Positions 1 through 7,168 of a DNA stretch of 12,376 nt are shown in pieces. The notes below the pieces were generated by a model. That model saw only the letters and a program-made list of their open reading frames with translations. It was not told the DNA's origin and searched no databases. Source of the DNA: DATCLA01 sp036564195 (GTDB lineage Bacteria > Bacillota > UBA4882 > UBA8346); the NCBI GenBank assembly GCA_036564195.1, contig DATCLA010000232.1, positions 1 to 12,376 on the forward strand, read 5' to 3'. The stretch's first letter is position 1, and each line of letters begins with the position of its first letter. The position numbers and the translations under genes are program-made.

Positions 1-76
1 GGGGTGTGGCTCAGCTTGGTAGAGCGTTCGGTTCGGGACCGAAAGGCCGGAGGTTCAAATCCTCTCACCCCGACCA
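1..76 (+). tRNA. tRNA-Pro (anticodon CGG), first base outside window
   Basis: The segment folds as a cloverleaf. Acceptor strand 1-6 (GGGGTG) pairs with 66-71 (CACCCC), and G72 would pair with a C just before the window, so one 5' base is missing. The anticodon stem is 27-31 with 39-43, and the loop at 32-38 carries anticodon CGG at 34-36, which reads the proline codon CCG. The T arm is 49-53 with 61-65 around a TTCAAAT loop. Base 73 is A and the CCA tail at 74-76 is encoded. The gene is followed by a terminator, so it is probably a single tRNA gene or the last of a cluster. Confidence 0.95.
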
Positions 77-111
77 TTATTTTAAAAGTTAAAAGCCAAC
101 ATCTGAAGATG

Positions 112-133
112 AAAAAGCCGTAAGGCTTTTTTT
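112..133 (+). terminator. Rho-independent terminator after tRNA-Pro
   Basis: Stem AAAAAGCC (112-119) pairs with GGCTTTTT (124-131) across a GTAA tetraloop (120-123). It ends in a run of seven T (127-133). This is a compact, classic intrinsic terminator 35 bases after the tRNA CCA end. Confidence 0.85.
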
Positions 134-324
134 ATTTACTATTACTATTAATAAAATAAAATATTTTGCCGGATTTGAAAACTTTTTGACACATTTTCTC
201 TTTATACAGCTTCGGCGGGAGCACTTTTTATCCTTCTTTTTTATTAAAATCTACCAAAAAGAGGTTATATGCACTACAGATACAATTAAAAGGCCGGGTA
301 ACGGCTGGTAAGCCGGTTTATAGC
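134..324. other. Non-coding leader region between tRNA-Pro and the htpG promoter
   Basis: This stretch is AT-rich and I see no convincing gene in it. A perfect TTGACA at 186-191 has no -10 box at proper spacing: TTATAC at 202-207 is only 10 bases away. A GC-rich patch at 291-316 can form either of two small hairpins that share bases 303-305: GCCG 293-296 with CGGC 302-305, or GGCT 303-306 with AGCC 311-314. I do not see a CIRCE-type (TTAGCACTC/GAGTGCTAA) inverted repeat. Confidence 0.5.
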
Positions 325-353
325 TTGCTAAAAAGGAAAAACATTGCTAAAAT
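325..353 (+). promoter_or_regulatory. Putative sigma-A promoter of htpG
   Basis: A -35 box TTGCTA (325-330, four of six consensus bases) and a -10 box TAAAAT (348-353, five of six) are separated by exactly 17 bases. Transcription would start near 360, giving a leader of about 32 bases before the htpG ATG at 392. The spacer contains AAAAAGG (330-336), one base from the GAAAAGG element reported near the Bacillus subtilis htpG promoter, but here it lies between the boxes rather than downstream, so the resemblance may be chance. Confidence 0.5.
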
Positions 354-378
354 ACCATTGATAAAATTTGATTTTCTC

Positions 379-385
379 AGGGGGT
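379..385 (+). promoter_or_regulatory. Ribosome binding site fixing the htpG start
   Basis: AGGGGGT lies about seven bases before ATG 392. The upstream in-frame TTG at 368 has no such site and would put the Shine-Dalgarno inside the coding region, so ATG 392 is preferred. Confidence 0.7.
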
Positions 386-391
386 CAGAAA

Positions 392-2308
392 ATGGAAGCA
401 ACCAAAAGTCGCCAAACCAAAGAGTTTCAGGCTGAAACCAAACAATTGCTGGATTTGATGATCAATTCGATTTATACTAACCGAGAGATCTTCTTACGGG
501 AGCTGATTTCTAATGCTTCCGACGCTATCGATAAGATCCGGTTCCAATCCCTTACTAATGTAGATATTTTAGAGGGTGATTCCGACTTTGCCATCTGGGT
601 CGATGTGGATGAAGCCGAACATACCCTTACCATCAGCGATAATGGTAGTGGAATGACTTACGATGAAGTAATTGAAAACATCGGCACCATCGCTAAATCC
701 GGCACGAAACTATTTTTGGAAAACCTGCAAAAACAGGAAAGTGATAAAGACAACCTGGAGTTGATCGGAAAATTCGGAGTGGGTTTCTACTCCGCCTTCA
801 TGGTTGCTGATACTGTCACTTTAATCACCCGCGCTCCCGGAGCTACCGGAGTAAAATGGGAATCCAGCGGTGACGGAACTTATACAGTCGAGCCGATCAC
901 CAAAGAAAAACGGGGTACTACGATTATCTTGAAACTTAAGGAAGAACACTGCGGTAAGGAGAACTCTGAAGAACTGAACTTTTTAAACCGCTACACCTTG
1001 CAAAATCTGATTAAAAAATACTCCAACTATATCCGTTACCCCATTAAAATGAAGTTCCCGGCTTCAAAAGATGAGAAAGACGAAAAGCCGGAAACAGCAG
1101 CGGAAGAGATTAAAACCGTTAACTCGATGCAACCTTTATGGATGAAACCGAAAAACGAAATTACTACTGAAGAGTACCATGAATTTTACAAATCCCTCTT
1201 TCATGACTGGAAGGAACCGGTAGAAGTAATCCATTCGAAAGTCGAAGGCATGGTGGAATATACTGCTTTATTATTTATTCCCAGCCATTTACCGTTTGAC
1301 TTTTATAGCCGGGATTTTCAGCCGGGGATCCGTTTATACTCCCGAAATGTTTTTATTATGGAACATTGCTCGGACTTATTACCGGAATATTTAAGATTTG
1401 TCCGGGGCCTGGTTGATTCAGCCGATTTCTCCTTAAATATTTCCCGGGAGATTTTACAACACAGCAGACAACTGAAGTTAATCGGCAAAAATCTGGAAAA
1501 AAGCGTCCTCAAAACCTTGGAAAATCTGCTTGAAAAGGACCGCTCCAAGTATGAAAACTGGTGGCGGGAGTTTGGTCGATCGATCAAGGCCGGGATTTAT
1601 ATGGACTTTCAAAACAAAAGTAAACTTCAGGACTTGGTGCTCTTCTATTCCTCCCATTCTGGTGAAAACATGACCACGCTTAAAGAATATGTGGGGCGAA
1701 TGGCGGAAGGCCAGACCGAGATCTACTATGTAACTGGTAATGACCGGTCCACAGTCGAATCTTTACCCCAGTTGGAACTGGTACGGGATCAGGGCTATGA
1801 GATCCTCTACTGTTTCGAGCCGATTGATGAATTTGCCATTGATGCCTTATCCGAATACGAAGGTAAAAAATTCAGATCAGTCAGCAAGGGTGAGCTCGAT
1901 TTAAAAAATACCGAAAAAGAAGCGACCAAATCCGACGAACCGCTCTTCAAGGCCATCAAGGAAATCCTTAAGGATAAAGTGGCGGATGTCAAACCAAGCC
2001 ACCGCCTCAAGTCCAGTCCGGTCTGCCTGGTTAGTGGTGAAAACGGGATCAGCATCTCCATGGAACATTTTCTTGACGAAATTAACCAACAAAACACCAT
2101 GAAGGCCACTCGAATTCTGGAGATCAACCCCAACCATGAGGTGTTTTCGGTGTTAAAATCGCACTTTGAAGCAGACCCGAACTCGCCCCGGTTTAAAGAC
2201 TACTGTGAACTCCTTTATGGACAAGCTCTCTTAATGGAAGGACTCCGCTTGGATGATCCCTCCGGGTTTGCTGAAAAACTCTCCCGGTTAATGGTAGCTG
2301 CCGGATAA
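392..2308 (+). CDS. htpG: Molecular chaperone HtpG (bacterial Hsp90)
   Basis: This is an ATP-dependent cytosolic chaperone that works as a homodimer on partly folded client proteins. The 638 residues match the usual bacterial length. The N-terminal GHKL ATPase domain shows Glu37, Asn41 and Asp44 in ELISNASDA, the DNGSGM loop (Asp83, Gly85, Gly87) and the glycine-rich lid segment GKFGVGFYS at 126-134. The middle domain carries the SREIL motif with Arg352, the position of the ATP-contacting arginine of Hsp90s. The C-terminal dimerisation region runs to the end and there is no KDEL- or MEEVD-type tail, as expected for a bacterium. The ATG at 392 is chosen over an in-frame TTG at 368 because AGGGGGT sits just before it. 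The gene appears monocistronic, with its own promoter and a hairpin after the stop. Confidence 0.97.
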   Translation: MEATKSRQTKEFQAETKQLLDLMINSIYTNREIFLRELISNASDAIDKIRFQSLTNVDILEGDSDFAIWVDVDEAEHTLTISDNGSGMTYDEVIENIGTIAKSGTKLFLENLQKQESDKDNLELIGKFGVGFYSAFMVADTVTLITRAPGATGVKWESSGDGTYTVEPITKEKRGTTIILKLKEEHCGKENSEELNFLNRYTLQNLIKKYSNYIRYPIKMKFPASKDEKDEKPETAAEEIKTVNSMQPLWMKPKNEITTEEYHEFYKSLFHDWKEPVEVIHSKVEGMVEYTALLFIPSHLPFDFYSRDFQPGIRLYSRNVFIMEHCSDLLPEYLRFVRGLVDSADFSLNISREILQHSRQLKLIGKNLEKSVLKTLENLLEKDRSKYENWWREFGRSIKAGIYMDFQNKSKLQDLVLFYSSHSGENMTTLKEYVGRMAEGQTEIYYVTGNDRSTVESLPQLELVRDQGYEILYCFEPIDEFAIDALSEYEGKKFRSVSKGELDLKNTEKEATKSDEPLFKAIKEILKDKVADVKPSHRLKSSPVCLVSGENGISISMEHFLDEINQQNTMKATRILEINPNHEVFSVLKSHFEADPNSPRFKDYCELLYGQALLMEGLRLDDPSGFAEKLSRLMVAAG

Positions 2309-2325
2309 TTAGTATGACTTTTCCG

Positions 2326-2358
2326 GTCAAAGCCGGTCTGATTAGGGCCGGCTTTGAC
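2326..2358. terminator. Hairpin between convergent htpG and dedA, probable shared terminator
   Basis: An 11-bp perfect stem pairs GTCAAAGCCGG (2326-2336) with CCGGCTTTGAC (2348-2358) around an 11-base loop. A loose T-rich stretch follows on the + strand (about 2360-2375), and there is no strong T-run on the - strand. Its position between two converging genes suggests it ends transcription in at least the htpG direction. Confidence 0.6.
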
Positions 2359-2372
2359 TGTTTGGATTGGTT

Positions 2373-2996
2373 TTATTGATTGTTGGATCTTCGCCCTAGT
2401 CTGATAAGGCCGATCACCACAATTATCCCTCCCAGTACCGCCAACAGCACATAATAACGTGACTGCCAGAACCGGTAAACCTGCTGCCAGCCCTTTCCCA
2501 ACAGATAACCGGTGCCGACCAAAAGCGTACTGGAGACCAGAATACTAACTGATAAGGCCATCAGGGTGCGCCATTGATCATAGTTGACAATTCCTGCGGT
2601 TAAGACTATCCCTGAGCGGGCTACCGGCAACAGCCGGCTTACCAGCAAAGTCCAATAGCCGTAACGCTCAAACCATTTTTCAATCTTGAACAGCATTTGA
2701 GCGTTGAGTAACCGGGAAAACCGGCGTGAATCCAGCAATCGTTCCCCAAGAGTATTTCCCAGCTTGTAACAGACCACTGAAGCTCCAAAGGTCCCCAGAA
2801 AGGCGCTGCTGACTAATAATAACGGTGAAACTCCGGCTGCAGCTGCCAGGGAACTGACGCCAATCAAAATAGTATCCCCGGGAAGCGGCGGTATTACTAC
2901 CTCCAAAAAACTGAAAACCAGTACCGCTAAAACCATTAAGCAGCCGGATCGGGCTAGAAATTGGGTCTGGTCAAGATAGTTTAACCACGAATCCAT
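2373..2996 (-). CDS. DedA-family inner membrane protein
   Basis: DedA-family proteins are multi-spanning membrane proteins; members of the wider superfamily are linked to lipid flipping (undecaprenyl phosphate or phosphatidylethanolamine) and to proton-motive-force homeostasis. The 207 residues match the usual length. Near the N-terminus Glu32 is followed by the PPLPGD re-entrant motif (36-41). The second family signature covers about 112-135 and includes Arg121, Pro124, Arg127 and an AG pair near 134. Hydrophobic stretches lie at about 18-36, 45-75, 114-136, 145-168 and 181-199, and the tail is basic. The ATG is preceded by GGAGG at a normal distance on the - strand. It is convergent with htpG and divergent from the sugar repressor, so it is probably transcribed alone. 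Which lipid or ion it handles cannot be told from sequence. Confidence 0.9.
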   Translation of the reverse strand: MDSWLNYLDQTQFLARSGCLMVLAVLVFSFLEVVIPPLPGDTILIGVSSLAAAAGVSPLLLVSSAFLGTFGASVVCYKLGNTLGERLLDSRRFSRLLNAQMLFKIEKWFERYGYWTLLVSRLLPVARSGIVLTAGIVNYDQWRTLMALSVSILVSSTLLVGTGYLLGKGWQQVYRFWQSRYYVLLAVLGGIIVVIGLIRLGRRSNNQ

Positions 2997-3000
2997 CTAT

Positions 3001-3250
3001 TCCTCCGTTAGATAACTGCCAACTGAATTTTAACCTGAAAGGTAAGACGATTTTCTCTCTTATTGTAACCGTTAATCACTGGAAAAGCGAGCTTTCGCTG
3101 CTCCCTACTGAAATATTTTGCTTGTTAAGAAAAGGAATTTTAGTAAATTTCACGAATATAATAAAATACTTTTAAAAAGTTTTTTTATAAGTTTGCTAGA
3201 TAAAAGGCTTTAAATAAAACGCCATTTATAAAAACCCGGAGTGAGCTTTA
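3001..3250. other. Divergent intergenic region between dedA and the sugar operon
   Basis: There is no gene here. The right half is strongly AT-rich and holds the operator-like repeats described separately, plus an exact TATAAT at 3157-3162 that lacks a good -35 partner. On the - strand TACAAT (complement of about 3061-3066) is a possible dedA -10 box without a clear -35. GGAGTGA at 3238-3244 is the ribosome binding site of the repressor gene. Promoters for both directions must lie here, but I cannot fix them. Confidence 0.5.
3183..3205. promoter_or_regulatory. Operator-like inverted repeat upstream of the ROK repressor gene
   Basis: TTTTAT (3183-3188) and ATAAAA (3200-3205) form a perfect 6-bp inverted repeat around 11 bases. 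The centre holds TTGCTA (3193-3198), the same hexamer used as the presumed htpG -35 box. With a 16-base spacer it would pair with TAAAAC (3215-3220) as a weak -10 box. A second near-palindrome, ACTTTTAAAAAGT, lies at 3168-3180. The position fits an autoregulated XylR-type repressor, but AT-rich DNA yields such repeats easily. Confidence 0.3.
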
Positions 3251-4405
3251 ATGAACTCAACGATTAACCATGGAGTAATGCGCTCCAACAACAAACGGCT
3301 GATCTTGAATTTTCTATATCATAGCAACCCTATTTCCAAAAGAGCCATCGCTCAAGAATTGGATATTAGTATCACCTCGGTTTCAACTTTTATCAATGAA
3401 CTACTCCAAGACAATCTCATTATGGCCTGTGGCAATGCCCAATCTACCGGCGGCCGAAAATCGGGACTCTTCAAATTCAATCCGGATGCTTTTTTTGTGA
3501 TTGGAGCTGATATTCAAATCGATTGCCTGGTAACTTTGGTATTAAATGCCAGCGGAATGATTATTGCCAAAAATGTAACCCCACTACAACAGACCGATGA
3601 ACGTTACATCACCGGACTGCTGACTGAGAGCATTATTAATCTTTGTAAGCAATCTCAGGTTCCTCTGACTAAGTTGGCCGGGATTGGGATCGGGGTTCCC
3701 GGAATTGTTAACCGACAGACCGGCTTGATTGATTTTGCTCCCAATCTTGGCTGGAAGAACGTGAATCTTCCCGCATTATTAGAAGTTGAATCACCTGTGC
3801 TCATTGAAAACGAAGCCAACGCCGGAGCAATCGGTGAAACCGCTTTCGGGCTGGCCCAAGGGATCGGCAATGTCATTTACGTCTCGATCGGTGCCGGAAT
3901 TGGGACCGGCCTCATTTTTGACCACCGTCTGTTTGAGGGCAAAAACTACCGGGCGGGTGAATTTGGGCATATGACGGTGGAACCCGGCGGAATCCTTTGT
4001 CGCTGCGGCAACCGTGGCTGTTGGGAATCTTATGCTTCCACTGAAGCGGCCTTACGTCTCTACCGTCAGTATTCCGGCCAAACGATCCAATCTTACCAAA
4101 CCTTCCTGAACCGTTTTAGGGAGAATGACCCTGCTGCCCTCAAGGTAATGGACGAAACCTTAAACTATCTTGCGTTGGGAGTTGCTAATCTGATTAATGG
4201 TCTCAACCCGGAGATGATTGTAATAGGTGGTGAAATCACCCAGATCCAGGAGATCATCTACCCTCGCCTTTTAAAGTTGATTACAAACCGGGCTTTGGCA
4301 TTTTCTTTGCAAGGAACGTCCATTCGCTTTTCCGATTTGAATAACCATGCCGCAGCCTTAGGGGTTGGCAGTCTAGTAATCAAGCAACGCCTTGCAGCAT
4401 TTTAA
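3251..4405 (+). CDS. xylR: ROK-family transcriptional repressor, XylR type
   Basis: This is a DNA-binding sugar sensor that likely represses the downstream kinase and isomerase genes until its sugar binds. The 384 residues have the standard two-part layout. The N-terminal winged helix-turn-helix is at about 10-65, with ISKRAIAQELDISITSVS as the helical core. The ROK sugar-kinase-like domain follows. It shows GIGIGVPG (144-151), NEANAGAIGE (187-196), SIGAGIGTG (212-220) and the zinc-binding set His240, Cys250, Cys252 and Cys257 in CRCGNRGCWE. The N-terminal DNA-binding domain separates it from true ROK kinases. The ATG is preceded by GGAGTGA. The gene lies first in a same-strand cluster, and the next start codon is only 17 bases after its stop. 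The xylose ligand is inferred from the neighbours; other ROK repressors sense glucose or GlcNAc-6-P. Confidence 0.9.
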   Translation: MNSTINHGVMRSNNKRLILNFLYHSNPISKRAIAQELDISITSVSTFINELLQDNLIMACGNAQSTGGRKSGLFKFNPDAFFVIGADIQIDCLVTLVLNASGMIIAKNVTPLQQTDERYITGLLTESIINLCKQSQVPLTKLAGIGIGVPGIVNRQTGLIDFAPNLGWKNVNLPALLEVESPVLIENEANAGAIGETAFGLAQGIGNVIYVSIGAGIGTGLIFDHRLFEGKNYRAGEFGHMTVEPGGILCRCGNRGCWESYASTEAALRLYRQYSGQTIQSYQTFLNRFRENDPAALKVMDETLNYLALGVANLINGLNPEMIVIGGEITQIQEIIYPRLLKLITNRALAFSLQGTSIRFSDLNNHAAALGVGSLVIKQRLAAF

Positions 4406-4407
4406 AT

Positions 4408-4414
4408 AAAGGAG
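4408..4414 (+). promoter_or_regulatory. Ribosome binding site fixing the xylB start
   Basis: AAAGGAG lies eight bases before ATG 4423. An in-frame GTG at 4414 overlaps this site, so it is unlikely to be the start. Confidence 0.75.
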
Positions 4415-4422
4415 TGAACCAA

Positions 4423-5922
4423 ATGGGCTATTTATTAGGTTATGACCTGGGCAGTTCCTCGGTAAAAGCCGCTTTAATCGACAGCGGGACCGGTAAAACT
4501 TTGGCAGTAGCCACTGCGCCGGAAGCCGAAATGGATATTGCTGCCCCCCGGCCGGGCTGGGCCGAACAAGATCCCGAAATGTGGTGGGAAAATGTTAAAC
4601 AGGCCACTGCCCAGATTAAAACAGCGGGAAACTTTAACCTCGCCGATGTCCAGGGGATCGGTATCTCCTACCAGATGCACGGCTTGGTCATTGTGGACCG
4701 GCAACAACGGCCGTTACGCCCGGCAATCATCTGGTGTGACAGCCGGGCGGTGGAGATTGGCGAACGCGCTTTTGCCAGTTTGGGAAAGGAACTTTGCCTG
4801 ACCCGTTTCCTGAACTCGCCCGGTAATTTTACCGCCTCCAAATTAAAATGGGTACAAGAGAATGAACCGGAAATCTACAGTAAAATCTATAAAGCAATGT
4901 TACCCGGTGACTACCTGGCAATGCGACTGACCGGTGAAATTCGGACCACACCCTCCGGGTTATCGGAAGGAATTTATTGGGATTATCCCAACCAAACTGT
5001 GGCCGACTTAATTTTGGAATACTACCAAATCGCACCGGAATTATTGCCGGAGATCGTCCCGGTCTTCGCTATCCAAGGAGAACTCTCAGCCCGGGCTGCC
5101 GCGGAACTCGGCTTAAAACCGGGTACAGTCGTCTCTTACCGGGCGGGGGACCAACCCAATAATGCTTTTTCACTGAACGTCTTAAACCCGGGAGAAATTG
5201 CCGCTACCGCCGGGACCAGCGGGGTAGTTTACGGCATCAGTGACCAGCCGGTGTTTGACAGTAAATCCCGGGTCAACACGTTCATCCACGTCAACCATAC
5301 CTCCTCCGCTCCCCGTTACGGTGTACTTCTATGTATTAACGGGGCGGCAATTTTAAACCGGTGGTTAAAAAATAACTTAGTGGCTCCCGGGGTCTCCTAC
5401 CGCCAGATGGATGAACTAACCTCTCAAGTGCCCATTGGCGCTGACGGACTGGTGATCCTGCCCTATGGCAACGGTGCGGAACGGACCCTGGAAAACCAAA
5501 AAACTGCCGCGACAATCTTTGGCCTGGACTTTAACCTGCATCACCAGGCCCATGTCCTCCGTGCCGCTCAAGAAGGCATCGTCTTTGCCATGAACTATGG
5601 TGTGACGATTATGCGCCAGATCGGTTTACAGATTAACACTGTGAAAGCAGGGCAAGCCAACATGTTTTTAAGCCCGGTCTTTTGCGAAGCGTTTGCTAAT
5701 ACGCTCGGCGCCCGTCTGGAGCTTTACCGGACTGACGGCGCCCAAGGGGCAGCACGCGGCAGCGGAGTAGGCGCCGGGATCTATACTGACTTTAAGGAAG
5801 CCTTTATCGGTCTGGAACCGGTCCGTGCCGTGGATCCGGAGCCTCAAAAGACTGAACTTTATCAGACCGCCTACCAAAAATGGCTGGAATTGCTGAAAAT
5901 CGTAACCGGAAAAAAATTATAA
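4423..5922 (+). CDS. xylB: FGGY-family carbohydrate kinase, probable xylulokinase
   Basis: It would phosphorylate D-xylulose with ATP to give D-xylulose 5-phosphate for the pentose phosphate pathway, in the cytosol. The 499 residues are typical for the FGGY family. The N-terminal actin-like ATP-binding loop is GYDLGSSSVKA (6-16). The xylulokinase-type substrate motif YQMHG (83-87) and WCDSR (104-108) follow. Asp243 in RAGDQPNNA is at the expected catalytic base position, followed by TAGTSG (262-267). A late glycine-rich GAARGSGVGAG segment belongs to the second nucleotide-binding half. YQMHG and the isomerase partner favour xylulose, but FGGY kinases for other ketoses cannot be excluded. It sits 17 bases after the repressor stop and 38 bases before the isomerase start, clearly in one operon. 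ATG 4423 is chosen from its ribosome binding site. Confidence 0.85.
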   Translation: MGYLLGYDLGSSSVKAALIDSGTGKTLAVATAPEAEMDIAAPRPGWAEQDPEMWWENVKQATAQIKTAGNFNLADVQGIGISYQMHGLVIVDRQQRPLRPAIIWCDSRAVEIGERAFASLGKELCLTRFLNSPGNFTASKLKWVQENEPEIYSKIYKAMLPGDYLAMRLTGEIRTTPSGLSEGIYWDYPNQTVADLILEYYQIAPELLPEIVPVFAIQGELSARAAAELGLKPGTVVSYRAGDQPNNAFSLNVLNPGEIAATAGTSGVVYGISDQPVFDSKSRVNTFIHVNHTSSAPRYGVLLCINGAAILNRWLKNNLVAPGVSYRQMDELTSQVPIGADGLVILPYGNGAERTLENQKTAATIFGLDFNLHHQAHVLRAAQEGIVFAMNYGVTIMRQIGLQINTVKAGQANMFLSPVFCEAFANTLGARLELYRTDGAQGAARGSGVGAGIYTDFKEAFIGLEPVRAVDPEPQKTELYQTAYQKWLELLKIVTGKKL

Positions 5923-5948
5923 AAATAAGTTAAAAAAATAAGTTAAAA
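5921..5948 (+). repeat. 13-bp tandem duplication in the xylB-xylA spacer
   Basis: AAAAATAAGTTAAAA occurs at 5921-5935 and again at 5934-5948, a tandem repeat of period 13. It begins at the xylB stop codon and runs up to the xylA ribosome binding site. It looks like a replication-slippage duplication in an A-rich spacer. Confidence 0.7.
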
Positions 5949-5952
5949 GGAG
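5946..5952 (+). promoter_or_regulatory. Ribosome binding site fixing the xylA start
   Basis: AAAGGAG sits eight bases before ATG 5961. The in-frame GTG at 5952 overlaps the site and is therefore rejected as the start. The geometry is the same as for xylB. Confidence 0.75.
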
Positions 5953-5960
5953 TGTTAACC

Positions 5961-7091
5961 ATGAAAAAAAGTTTACACGCAATTTGCCGTTGGACCTTCA
6001 ACGCCGGTAAAGGCGGGTTCGTCCCCGCCAACATCCGACCGCAATGGAACCCCGCCAACCTGGATGTACTGGGAATTATCAAGTTAATTAAAGAGCAAAT
6101 TAAACCGCGCTTACCGGAAAATGTTGAACTTGGTATGGAATTTCACTATGATACGGAAATTAACGAACAGACCGCACCGGCGGTTGCCGACGCTTTAGTT
6201 GATGCCCATTTATATCTGGCAATGATCACTCCCGGAGCCCACAGCCATTTTGGCTATGGCGGCATTGCCTCCCTGGACCCTGAGGAACGGGCGGCTGCGG
6301 CCGACCTGGGAATTAAAACCGTTGACTTGGCTTATGGGCCGTTAAAGAAAGCCTGGCATCCCGATGCTGCCAAAGCCCCTTCTTTAATACTGTGGAACGG
6401 GTCCTACGGTTATGACCTAGCTTCAGTAGGAATCCGGCAGATGTACCAAAACCTCAAAGAGAATGTGGCGAAACTTTGCCAATACGAAGCCTCCCGAGGT
6501 GGCGCTCTGTATATCGGGATCGAACCTAAGCCCAATGAAGGCCATCCGGCATTACTGCTGCCGACCGTCGCTTCCGCCCTGTTACTGTTTAGAAAAATTG
6601 AGGAAGAATTCGGAGTCTCCCGGCAGAAAAAGGGCGTCAACAAGGAGTTCGGCCATTCGGAAATGATCGGCCTCGACCATGTTTACGACACCGTGGAAGA
6701 ACTCGATAACAATGCCATGGTCCATATGCACTTAAACAGTCAGGGTTATAATGACGGGATCATTCTCGGTGGCCCCGGCAAATACGATATCGACCATGGG
6801 ACCAGGATCAACGGTATGAATATCGCCATTGCCCGCTTAATCCAAGATGCCGGTTTCAACCGGTGGAAAGGCCACGATATGCTGGTTCGGCCGTACGACA
6901 ATACCGAACAAGGCATTGACCGGATTATCCGTAGCATTTTAAGCTGGGAAGCTTGCGAACAGGCCGCGCGGGAGTTTAACGTCAATCAACTGATGGAGTT
7001 TTTAAATGCCCGTGAAACCGCCAAAGCCGAAGATCTAGTACGGCAGGCGGTGATGGCTGCTTATAAATATTTTGACGTAATGTACAGTTAA
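5961..7091 (+). CDS. xylA: Xylose isomerase-family sugar isomerase (divergent)
   Basis: This TIM-barrel metalloenzyme is expected to interconvert D-xylose and D-xylulose in the cytosol, feeding the kinase encoded just upstream. The 376 residues are slightly shorter than the ~388 of actinobacterial-type xylose isomerases, to which it aligns best in motif order. FHYD (61-64) stands for the FHDDD catalytic-His region, HSHF (94-97) for the THP segment and WNGSYG (145-150) for WGGREG. IEPKP (187-191) gives Glu188 and Lys190. GVNKEFGHSEM (225-235) gives Glu229 and His232. KYDIDHG (274-280) gives Asp276 and Asp278, and Asp306 corresponds to the last metal Asp. The HIDLN motif reads HMHLN (255-259), so a metal-binding Asp is replaced by His257. 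The substrate is thus inferred mainly from context; another aldose is possible. It is the last gene of the cassette and is followed by a strong terminator. Confidence 0.75.
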   Translation: MKKSLHAICRWTFNAGKGGFVPANIRPQWNPANLDVLGIIKLIKEQIKPRLPENVELGMEFHYDTEINEQTAPAVADALVDAHLYLAMITPGAHSHFGYGGIASLDPEERAAAADLGIKTVDLAYGPLKKAWHPDAAKAPSLILWNGSYGYDLASVGIRQMYQNLKENVAKLCQYEASRGGALYIGIEPKPNEGHPALLLPTVASALLLFRKIEEEFGVSRQKKGVNKEFGHSEMIGLDHVYDTVEELDNNAMVHMHLNSQGYNDGIILGGPGKYDIDHGTRINGMNIAIARLIQDAGFNRWKGHDMLVRPYDNTEQGIDRIIRSILSWEACEQAAREFNVNQLMEFLNARETAKAEDLVRQAVMAAYKYFDVMYS

Positions 7092-7103
7092 AATTCCATC
7101 CAC

Positions 7104-7141
7104 GTAAAAGGACGGGTCCAAATCCCCGTCCTTTTACTTTT
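7104..7141. terminator. Strong hairpin terminator between xyl and rnf operons
   Basis: A perfect 13-bp stem pairs GTAAAAGGACGGG (7104-7116) with CCCGTCCTTTTAC (7125-7137) around an 8-base loop. TTTT follows at 7138-7141. It ends the xyl operon 12 bases after the isomerase stop. On the - strand the stem arm itself ends in CCTTTTAC, so it can plausibly also stop rnf transcription 31 bases after the rnfB stop. Confidence 0.85.
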
Positions 7142-7168
7142 AAAATATTAAACCCCATCAAGTTCACT

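Noticed and set aside
186..208. TTGACA at 186-191 with TTATAC as a promoter
   Set aside because: The spacing is only about 10 bases, too short for sigma-A, and no other -10 box lies at 16-18 bases.
368..391. Longer htpG start at TTG 368
   Set aside because: It would encode the ribosome binding site within the protein, and the family N-terminus fits ATG 392.
1318..2137. Antisense reading frames inside htpG
   Set aside because: They lack ribosome binding sites and recognisable domains and overlap a highly conserved gene; they are shadow frames.
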